Shown one piece after another: positions 56,952 through 64,000 of a DNA stretch of 64,000 bases. The notes below the pieces were generated by a model. It searched no databases. It saw only the letters and a program-made list of their open reading frames with translations, and was not told where the DNA came from. The position numbers were made by a program, and so were the translations under genes. Position 1 is the first letter of the stretch, and the number at the start of each line of letters is the position of its first letter. The DNA comes from Legionella maioricensis (GTDB lineage: Bacteria; Pseudomonadota; Gammaproteobacteria; Legionellales; Legionellaceae), in NCBI RefSeq assembly GCF_023618015.1, contig NZ_JAJKBJ010000009.1, positions 1 through 64,000 of the forward strand, read 5' to 3'.

Positions 56952-57649
56952 TGGTTTCGAAGCTCATTGTTGCTTTGGACTTTGACAATCAGGATGATGC
57001 CTTAAATCTGGTAGATAAACTGGATCCCACTAGTTGTGCTTTAAAAGTGGGCAGTGAAATGTTTACTCTATTTGGTGCGAATTTTATAAAACTGCTGGTT
57101 AGCAGACAATTTAAAATTTTTTTGGATTTAAAATTTCACGATATTCCCAATACTGTAGCACAAGCGTGTAAAGCCTGTGCAGATCTGGGTGTGTGGATGA
57201 TCAATGTTCATGCACTTGGCGGTTTTAAGATGATGCAAACCGCAAGAGAAGCTATAGAAGTTTATGGAAAAGATAGGCCTTTACTTATAGCAGTTACCGT
57301 TTTAACCAGCTTTTCTGAAAAAGAATTATCCAAAATAGGAATTAATTATGCTATAATAGACCAAGTTAAGCTTTTGGCGTCGCTTTCGAGAGATGCTGGA
57401 CTGGACGGGGTGGTTAGTTCCGCCCATGAAGTACAAACAATTAAACAAAAATGTGGAAATAAATTTTTAACAGTAACGCCAGGAATAAGATTATCTAATA
57501 ACTCAAGGGACGACCAAACACGCGTTATGACCCCATTGCAAGCGATAAATGAGGGGAGTGATTACCTGGTTGTTGGACGTCCAATCACCCAAGCCTCAAA
57601 TCCTGCCATGGTTGTTTCCGAAATATTGAAAGATATTGGTTTAGATTAA
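56951..57649 (+). CDS. pyrF: Orotidine-5'-phosphate decarboxylase
   Basis: A 232-aa TIM-barrel enzyme completing UMP synthesis. It shows LIVALDFDNQDDAL, the LKVGSEMF and DLKFHDIPNTVAQA catalytic DxKxxD motif, and TPGIRLSNNS with VVGRPIT near the C-terminus. ATG 56,951 overlaps the aminotransferase stop. lapB-pyrF synteny is also found in E. coli, here with an aminotransferase inserted. Length is normal. Confidence 0.96.
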   Translation: MVSKLIVALDFDNQDDALNLVDKLDPTSCALKVGSEMFTLFGANFIKLLVSRQFKIFLDLKFHDIPNTVAQACKACADLGVWMINVHALGGFKMMQTAREAIEVYGKDRPLLIAVTVLTSFSEKELSKIGINYAIIDQVKLLASLSRDAGLDGVVSSAHEVQTIKQKCGNKFLTVTPGIRLSNNSRDDQTRVMTPLQAINEGSDYLVVGRPITQASNPAMVVSEILKDIGLD

Positions 57650-57815
57650 AGCAAGTAATCTAGAATATTATTATTTAATATGTATTACATTTAACCTATT
57701 TTATTCCGGGTATTTTTATGTTACTTCTATTTGATGCAGTAAGTAATTATCCGAGTAAAGGCATGCCTTACTTGGATCTCCACCTAATGGAATCTATATA
57801 CTTAAGGATGAAGCG

Positions 57816-60458
57816 ATGACCCCACAACATGTGATAAGTCAGCTGCTAGAATCTGACACAAGATATCCTAAAAATTTAGATCTTTTAAAAAAAATAATTC
57901 TGACTACTTATCTTGGTCGTCTTAGAATCAATAATTTGTCTCCGGATAATAGAGTTACGCTAGGTAGTTATTTATTTGATGAAGAGCGAGTAATGTTTGA
58001 TTATACTCGATTAAGTGACCATAAAAGAGCTCTTTTTCGTAAGTGGTTGCTTGACGATCATCAGGAAGAAAAAAAGACTGTTTATTTGAGTAACGTCCAT
58101 GTCAATGAATATCGCGGATTTACTGCTGAAGTTGCTTTGAGTTGGTGGGGTAGATTAATCAGTTGGTTTGAAGATAGATTTTCGGAACAATGGAAAATAA
58201 CTGATTTGAATTTGTCCCTCAACTACCAATTAACAGGGATTGAAATCTGCCATGGCCAGCACGGCAGTTTAATCGGGTTTAATCAATTTTTAGCTCCTCG
58301 AACCGGAACTAAATATAAAGCGGCAGATGATCCTCAGCAAGAACCATTAGGTAATACCAAAAGAGTTTTTATAACTGACGCCTTGGTCGATCAGTTAATG
58401 AAAACTGATTTAAACAGTATCAATTATGGACCATTATGTAAGAGTCCTCATCCTCAATCAATAGAGGTGATAAACCAAGAGGCTCGTCATCAAGAAATGC
58501 ATGATTATAGAGCCATTCAAAAATTTAGAGATCATAAGCCGTGGTATATTAAATTATGGCGTTGGTGTTCTTCATTATTGATTGAGCAAGAGGAGCAACC
58601 AATAGTTAAAAGCCCTATAGTTAGAGTGGGCGATCCCTCGATACTTTATGAAAATGAAACCATTAAAATATACCAACGTGAACCAACGAAAGAAATATTA
58701 GTAAAAGAAAAACGACCTGAAATAAGCAATCTGGTACTATGCGGCGGCGGCGGGAAAATATTTGCTCATATCGGCGTATGGAAAGCGCTTTGTGAAGCCA
58801 ATATACGTCCTGTAAATTTTGCTGGAAGTTCTGCTGGCGCGATCATGTCTTTGCTGTGTTATTTGGGGTACACTGCTGAAGAAATAACTGATTTATTTAA
58901 GCATTTCAGACAGGAACATTTGGTTTTTTATGATATAGACAGAAATGGTCTTTCAGATCCGCACTCTTTAAAAACTGCTCTTGATTATGCAATTGCTCTT
59001 AAAATAAAGCAAATTGTTGCTAAATATAAAGTTCCTTATCCAGAAGGTAAAATTAGCTTCACTACGCTAGATGCTTTAAAAAAACAATGTCCTGGTTGTG
59101 GTATAGGAGACAAACTTATAGTCACTGCAACCAATAAAAGATTAAGACAAACAAGATATTTCTCTTTAGAAAAATCGCCTTTATTTGAGGTCAGTGAAGC
59201 CGTTAAAACCTCTGCCAGTTTCCCTGTTGTTTATAGAGGAACTGTCATTGATGGAGAGGAACATAACGATGGCGGTATCTTAAGCAACTTTCCTACTGAG
59301 GCTTTTCCTGAGGATCATTCAACGTTACTGGAATCTGAGTTTGGTAATAATCTTAAGGTTTTGGCAGTACAATTTGATAATGGTACGGAAAGAACAGCAA
59401 TAGATCGAATTGAACGTGTTTATAGAGAGAATTTTTTCGTTAATTGGCTATACGGTTTATTAACTGGAGTTAAGGATCCTGCCAGCGCATGGGAACAGGA
59501 CCGGATGAAATTGAGGAAATATGCATCTCAATCGATAGTCGTTAATGTGGATAACATTTCATCTTCCTCGTTTAATGTTGATGATGAAAGCCGTGTTCGA
59601 ATTATTCAAAACGGAGAGGACGCGACAAAAAGTTACTTGGATGTGCGTTACGAAAAAAAAGGAGAGCAGAGATGCGAAAACCAAGAGGAAATGTATTCTA
59701 CATTTAATTCTTTAGGTGATCTGCTCGCTTATTGTTGTTATAGAAGAGATAAACATTGGTTTGAAATCGTCAATAATCTAATTGTTCAATCCAAGCTTCC
59801 AAACAGAACAGCTCTTATGAATCAAGCTTTAGAATTAAGACAACTTTACTTTAACTCTCAAACGGTTGTTGAAAGTCCAGCTGAGGCTGAGCCTACTAAT
59901 CCGGTAACATTTTTTGGTAATGCAATACCCCAGGAGCAGCCAGTTATCAGTGAAGAAAATCACTCTCTTCTAGTGGCCATATATCCAGTTTTTTTAAAAA
60001 TACCTCTAGAGTTTGCGCAAAATAAAACCGATAAAAGGAGGCTGGAGGCAGCGAGGCATTCGTTAACTCTGCATTCACCGCTTCGTTGTTTGGACCATTT
60101 AACTCATATGAGTGGTCAAATTAATATTGTTCTGCATATCTTTACTAATTTATTAAAAGAGCTTAAAGAAAATTCAAATCCAGACGTATACAGTTCGCTT
60201 CAGGATTTACAGAGTTTACTTTATAGTAATATTGATTTATTTAAAGCCGAATATTATGGAAATTGGGATTTATCGTTACAACAGAGTTTAAGAGTCTTGA
60301 AATTATTTAATAGCAGTGAACCTGTTTCAATTTCTAGATTACTAACTTGTTTGCGCGCCCAGAACGAACCCATGCAAACCGTTATTGATGGTGTATATTA
60401 TGATGATTTTAGTGACGGAAGCCAGGAAGAGTGCAGTATGGGATTCAGTGTTCCATGA
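57816..60458 (+). CDS. vpdC: Patatin-like phospholipase, VpdC type
   Basis: An 880-aa protein with a central patatin domain. The oxyanion loop is GGGGKIFAHIG. The nucleophile is Ser339 in GSSAG. Asp485 lies in NDGG. Roughly the first 300 residues are unknown, and the last 350 are helical. The position, just after pyrF, and size match VpdC, a Dot/Icm-secreted Legionella patatin-fold phospholipase A; the symbol rests on this resemblance. The catalytic dyad is complete, so lipase activity is likely, often after host activation in this family. There is no signal peptide, as expected for a type IV substrate. A promoter is presumed in the 166-base gap upstream; GGATGAAGCG holds the binding site. 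Confidence 0.87.
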   Translation: MTPQHVISQLLESDTRYPKNLDLLKKIILTTYLGRLRINNLSPDNRVTLGSYLFDEERVMFDYTRLSDHKRALFRKWLLDDHQEEKKTVYLSNVHVNEYRGFTAEVALSWWGRLISWFEDRFSEQWKITDLNLSLNYQLTGIEICHGQHGSLIGFNQFLAPRTGTKYKAADDPQQEPLGNTKRVFITDALVDQLMKTDLNSINYGPLCKSPHPQSIEVINQEARHQEMHDYRAIQKFRDHKPWYIKLWRWCSSLLIEQEEQPIVKSPIVRVGDPSILYENETIKIYQREPTKEILVKEKRPEISNLVLCGGGGKIFAHIGVWKALCEANIRPVNFAGSSAGAIMSLLCYLGYTAEEITDLFKHFRQEHLVFYDIDRNGLSDPHSLKTALDYAIALKIKQIVAKYKVPYPEGKISFTTLDALKKQCPGCGIGDKLIVTATNKRLRQTRYFSLEKSPLFEVSEAVKTSASFPVVYRGTVIDGEEHNDGGILSNFPTEAFPEDHSTLLESEFGNNLKVLAVQFDNGTERTAIDRIERVYRENFFVNWLYGLLTGVKDPASAWEQDRMKLRKYASQSIVVNVDNISSSSFNVDDESRVRIIQNGEDATKSYLDVRYEKKGEQRCENQEEMYSTFNSLGDLLAYCCYRRDKHWFEIVNNLIVQSKLPNRTALMNQALELRQLYFNSQTVVESPAEAEPTNPVTFFGNAIPQEQPVISEENHSLLVAIYPVFLKIPLEFAQNKTDKRRLEAARHSLTLHSPLRCLDHLTHMSGQINIVLHIFTNLLKELKENSNPDVYSSLQDLQSLLYSNIDLFKAEYYGNWDLSLQQSLRVLKLFNSSEPVSISRLLTCLRAQNEPMQTVIDGVYYDDFSDGSQEECSMGFSVP

Positions 60459-60511
60459 GTACTTTATAAGTTATAAGTCTTCGCGCAATGGTCAATTTAA
60501 GCTTTATATAG

Positions 60512-60537
60512 CCCGTATTAGCGCAGCGTAATACGGG
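60512..60537. repeat. Palindrome between convergent genes
   Basis: CCCGTATTA/TAATACGGG (9 base pairs, loop GCGCAGCG) with an inner GCGC. It resembles widespread REP units (CGTAATACGCTGCGCT-type) and may act as a shared transcription end between the patatin gene and the ABC exporter. No T-run is present. Confidence 0.5.
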
Positions 60538-60616
60538 AATATAGCCTTAATCCCGGAATTACGACTTCATCTAATCATGACTACACATCCTTAAATCGAC
60601 GCCACTGTGTGGACGC

Positions 60617-63247
60617 TTACGATTTAAATAATTGTCTGTTTGCCATTATTTGAAACAGGCCTTCATCTTTCATTAATTCACTATAAGTTCCGGTTTGAAT
60701 TATTTTCCCTTGATTCATCACCAGGATTAAATCGGCCTTTTCTATCGTAGATAACCGATGTGCTATAACTACCCGGGTTGTTTTTAGTTGTTCCAGGCTT
60801 TCAATAACGATGGATTGGGCATTATTGTCTAGAGAGCTGGTTGCCTCGTCGAAAAATATAATTTTAGGTTTTTTGGCTAAGGCTCTGGCTATGAGTACTC
60901 GTTGTCGTTGTCCTCCTGATAACGACCCGCCGCGCTCTGAAATGATCGTATGCATGCCCATGGGCATTTTTCTGATGTCTTCAGCCAGTCCGGCCATTTC
61001 TGCCGCATGCCAGGCATCCTCCTGGCTTAACGGTGCGGAGCCGACAATGTTTTCAAAAAGCGTGCCAGGCATTAAAAAACTGCTTTGCAATACTACCCCG
61101 CATTGCTCACGAACACGACGTATATTCAATTGTTTCATATCGTGATCATCAAAAAAGATATTACCGTGATCCAATTTCTCGAATCCTAATAAAAGACGAA
61201 GTAACGTAGATTTACCTGAGCCAGAAGGGCCTGTAATGGCCACATATTGTCCTGGTTCAACAACAAAAGAAACGTCTTGAATTACCGCGTGTTCTTTTGA
61301 AGAATAGGAAAACCTTAATTGATCCGCTTCCAACTTACCAAGTAATACCCCGGGGTTACGTTTACCTGTATGAATTTCCGGCAAGCTTTCAATAATAGGG
61401 AGGGTTCGCTTCATTAAGGGAATGCTGTTAATAACGGTACTGATTGAATCGATTAAACCGAGTACCCCCGCGGTAAATTGTCCCAATGCTGCATTAAAGG
61501 CTAAGAAAACCCCTAAATTTAACGAGGGCTCTTGATTGATAAATTGAGCAAAGATAATTACGGTGAGCAAGGGCAAACATAAAGCATTTAAGCTGGATAA
61601 TAATGAGCTATACCAATTTGCTCTATAATCTGCCTTTTTTATTTGACTGTTTTTAATGGCCCATAGTGAAAATGCGGTTTTTTCTCTGCCAGATGTCTGA
61701 ATTTTACTAATACCCGCCAAAAGTTGAACCATTAAACCAGAGAGCTCCCCAGTAAGGGAGACCATATATTGGTACAGTGACAGTTGTTTGATGCTGATCA
61801 ATAACGTATAAATGGATATAATTGTTATGATGCCCATCGCCGTTAAAGCTAACTTCATGTCATAATAAAATAATAAAGCAAAACTAAATAATGAGAAAAC
61901 CCCGCTTAAAAGCGAATTAATTACAACACCTGCCATAATATGACGTACTCGGCTTGCGGCCATAGCTCGCTGCACCAGGTCTCCAGAGCTAAATTTTCGG
62001 AAAAAACTCACCGGTAATCGAATAAGCCTGTCCCAAATTGCAATTTCCATATTCAGGTTTAGTCGACTGCCAATGCGAAGTACAGTAATAGCACGGACAA
62101 GTTCAAATAAACTGGCTGCAAAGGCGGCAGTTAATAAAGCCCAGGTGATTTGTTTTAATTGACTAATGCTTCCGGACGGAACAACCTGCTCAAATAATAT
62201 TCCAGTAAACCATGGTGAGACCAAACTCAATAGGGCAGCCAACGAGCCCACTAATAACAATCGTCCTATATCAGCCTTACATCCTTTAAAAGCAAAAGCA
62301 ATTACTTCTCGTATTTTCAGTTTTTTTTGTGGTAGCGGGCAATAAAGCTGCCATGCAGTAGGTGAAAATAAATCGACATCATTTTTGGTTACTGTTTTCT
62401 TTATTTCATTGTGGGGATCAAATAGTGTTAAACCTTGTTCTAATTTGGGAAGACCCAGACAAAAACCGTCGTCTTCTTTTTTTCTTAAGAGTAAAGGATT
62501 AGTAACTCCAAGCCACCAGTAATTCTTTAGTTCTACTTCACGAATCTGCATTCCGGTTAGTTGGGAAATATCCTGTATGGTTTTAAATTGAATATTATGG
62601 GGTAGCTGCAGATTAAAAAATTGTGCTGCATTTTGAACACAAAAAGTCAGGGAGTCTTTCTTATCAATTAATTCAACTGGATTATGCCGTTGTAATGTAG
62701 AAAGCATTTGCAGGTAAGCCCGTCTGAGAAAATTATTCTCATCTTTTTTTCTCTGCTCCAAGTGTTGCATTTCATGTTTTTGAGCTAGTTTTATAGCTTG
62801 AATCAGCAATGGTTTGATATGCTCATAAAACTTGAAAATTTCCTCACGTATTTTTTCTGGTGTAGGATTTTTATCTATAAAAAGTTCTTTGGAGTATTGA
62901 ATCGGATACGAGATTAGGGTTCTAATTAAAAGATCCTTCCATTTATTTATCGCCTCTAGTTGCTGAGGTAAAGCAAGATCATCCCAGTTTAGGGGAAGAA
63001 GTTTTGCAGTGGTGGAGCATGAAGCAATCAACTGAATATTATTAATATTCGCAGCACCTTTTAAGCCAATTAATAAATTTCCTGAATTCCATTGCCCCAA
63101 AAAATGCCGTCGACCTCGATCTTTCCCTCGTTTATGAACAAGAAACACATCCACAACTCCGCTGCTGATTTGGAAATGATGATTTAATTCGTGCAAATCA
63201 AACTCTCGGGAAACAGGGGGCTCGAATGCTGAGTAATCATCCATCAC
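60617..63247 (-). CDS. NHLM-type peptide exporter, permease/ATPase
   Basis: An 876-aa ABC half-exporter. About 290 N-terminal residues form a regulatory domain like those of NHLM bacteriocin systems (cyclic-nucleotide-like, ending near SPTAWQLYCPLPQKKLKIRE). Five to six membrane helices follow (about residues 320-590). The ATPase has Walker A GPSGSGKST, signature LSGGQRQR and Walker B IIFFDEATSSLD. No C39 peptidase domain is seen in this half. It directly follows, with a one-base overlap, the second exporter protein, so they form a paired system. It exports peptides or proteins; the cargo is unknown. Confidence 0.9.
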   Translation of the reverse strand: MMDDYSAFEPPVSREFDLHELNHHFQISSGVVDVFLVHKRGKDRGRRHFLGQWNSGNLLIGLKGAANINNIQLIASCSTTAKLLPLNWDDLALPQQLEAINKWKDLLIRTLISYPIQYSKELFIDKNPTPEKIREEIFKFYEHIKPLLIQAIKLAQKHEMQHLEQRKKDENNFLRRAYLQMLSTLQRHNPVELIDKKDSLTFCVQNAAQFFNLQLPHNIQFKTIQDISQLTGMQIREVELKNYWWLGVTNPLLLRKKEDDGFCLGLPKLEQGLTLFDPHNEIKKTVTKNDVDLFSPTAWQLYCPLPQKKLKIREVIAFAFKGCKADIGRLLLVGSLAALLSLVSPWFTGILFEQVVPSGSISQLKQITWALLTAAFAASLFELVRAITVLRIGSRLNLNMEIAIWDRLIRLPVSFFRKFSSGDLVQRAMAASRVRHIMAGVVINSLLSGVFSLFSFALLFYYDMKLALTAMGIITIISIYTLLISIKQLSLYQYMVSLTGELSGLMVQLLAGISKIQTSGREKTAFSLWAIKNSQIKKADYRANWYSSLLSSLNALCLPLLTVIIFAQFINQEPSLNLGVFLAFNAALGQFTAGVLGLIDSISTVINSIPLMKRTLPIIESLPEIHTGKRNPGVLLGKLEADQLRFSYSSKEHAVIQDVSFVVEPGQYVAITGPSGSGKSTLLRLLLGFEKLDHGNIFFDDHDMKQLNIRRVREQCGVVLQSSFLMPGTLFENIVGSAPLSQEDAWHAAEMAGLAEDIRKMPMGMHTIISERGGSLSGGQRQRVLIARALAKKPKIIFFDEATSSLDNNAQSIVIESLEQLKTTRVVIAHRLSTIEKADLILVMNQGKIIQTGTYSELMKDEGLFQIMANRQLFKS

Positions 63248-64000
63248 TATGCCTCACTTGACAATAATTCATAATAAGCTCCACGACAGTCCACCAGTTG
63301 TTGGTGGGTCCCCCGTTCAACCACACGACCTCCTTCAAGAACAATAATTTCATCTGCATCACGAATTGTACTTAAACGATGAGAAATAACTAACACAGAA
63401 CAGCCCAATTGCCTTAAATGAGTATCAATGATTAATTCCATTTGAGAATCCAAAGCCGAAGTTGCTTCATCTAAAATCAGAATAGTGGGTTTTTTAAGTA
63501 TGGCACGAGCAATCTCTAATCGTTGACGTTGTCCACCACTAAAGTTGGATCCTCCTTCACTAATAATGCTTTCATAGCCATTTTCCCGCTCTCCAGCAAT
63601 TGTTTGATGCATTAATACGGCTTTTGCGGCATTAAGTATTTCTTCATCGCTTATCGTGTTATCCCATAAAGTTAAATTATCTTTAAGAGTCGCATTAAAT
63701 AAATTAATATCCTGATCCACGCTGGCAATTGAATTCACTTTGACTGCATTAGGAATATTTTTTAGTTCTGTACCATCAATTATTATTTTGCCTGACCAAG
63801 GTTCATAATAACTTTGCAACAGCTTACCAATCGTTGATTTACCACTTCCCGAGCTTCCAACTAAGGCCACTTTTTTCCCAGGTTTAATTTCGAGCGAAAA
63901 ATCGGTTAATAGGGGGGCTGCCAGTGGGCTGTATCCAAAAGTTACTTTTTCAAAAGTTATATGGCCAATCAATTTATGATTTTTATCGTTATTATTCTCA
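63247..64000 (-). CDS. NHLM-type exporter partner, C-terminal part
   Basis: The frame is open to the window's right edge, so the protein is larger than the visible 251 codons. What is seen is an ABC ATPase: Walker A GSSGSGKST, Q-loop VDQDINLF, signature FSGGQRQR, Walker B LILDEATSALD and H-loop ISHRLSTI. Upstream residues are hydrophilic linker (ENNNDKNHKL), so the membrane part, and perhaps a C39 peptidase domain, lie outside. It ends one base into the 876-aa exporter. The paired arrangement of peptidase-type and cyclic-nucleotide-type exporters is typical of NHLM clusters. Confidence 0.88.
   Translation of the reverse strand, partial: ENNNDKNHKLIGHITFEKVTFGYSPLAAPLLTDFSLEIKPGKKVALVGSSGSGKSTIGKLLQSYYEPWSGKIIIDGTELKNIPNAVKVNSIASVDQDINLFNATLKDNLTLWDNTISDEEILNAAKAVLMHQTIAGERENGYESIISEGGSNFSGGQRQRLEIARAILKKPTILILDEATSALDSQMELIIDTHLRQLGCSVLVISHRLSTIRDADEIIVLEGGRVVERGTHQQLVDCRGAYYELLSSEA

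Overview
The window looks like a chromosomal segment of a Legionella species other than a standard L. pneumophila strain. The DNA is AT-rich. The housekeeping proteins are gamma-proteobacterial, and several genes are typical of Legionella: a VpdC-like patatin phospholipase, an F-box protein fused to a choline-kinase-like domain, an ankyrin protein, and two very large orphan proteins. I made these assignments by recognising motifs; no database search was run.

Layout. (1) Bases 1-17,300 are accessory DNA. They hold an SMC/RecF-like ATPase with a small partner, a serine resolvase, a HigBA-type toxin-antitoxin pair, and an unknown two-gene unit (52 + 306 aa). They also hold many decayed mobile-element pieces (Tn3-family, IS30 and IS3 transposase remnants and a 38-bp Tn3-like terminal repeat). 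Embedded among these are a PEP-mutase/isocitrate-lyase-family enzyme, an SseB-like protein, a GNAT acetyltransferase and a 1,611-aa orphan with N-terminal leucine-rich-repeat-like sequence. (2) Bases 17,300-25,900 hold a 965-aa orphan with TPR-like and two HEPN-like signatures, two small nucleic-acid-binding proteins (VF530 and S4), a bestrophin, and a stress cluster of cytoplasmic Hsp20, ribosome hibernation factor and an exported Hsp20. Small genes of unknown function follow. (3) Bases 26,000-46,000 hold a stand-alone EF-G2, anmK, two MFS transporters, a diguanylate cyclase, the F-box/kinase fusion, an exonuclease, a lipoprotein lytic transglycosylase, adk, a thioredoxin, glpD/glpK, citrate synthase, an ankyrin protein and an alpha/beta hydrolase. 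(4) Bases 46,400-57,650 form a compact core block: gyrA-serC-aroA-cmk-rpsA, then lapA-lapB-DegT aminotransferase-pyrF. (5) Bases 57,800-64,000 hold the patatin protein, then two NHLM-type peptide-exporter ABC proteins on the minus strand. The second runs off the right edge.

How the genes work together. glpD and glpK handle glycerol and glycerol-3-phosphate, and gltA feeds the TCA cycle. serC, aroA and cmk supply serine/PLP, aromatic and pyrimidine-nucleotide precursors beside gyrA and rpsA. lapAB is expected to tune LPS synthesis. The Hsp20/HPF/exported-Hsp20 trio looks like a proteostasis and dormancy module. The large orphans, ankyrin, F-box/kinase and patatin proteins are candidate host-directed effectors; that is inference from family and context only. 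No rRNA, tRNA or CRISPR array was seen.

Start codons were adjusted where a Shine-Dalgarno sequence favours a later start. Dispersed palindromic repeats (REP/MITE-like) lie at 10,920-11,066, 21,499-21,640, 39,991-40,077, 46,125-46,209 and 53,958-54,093.
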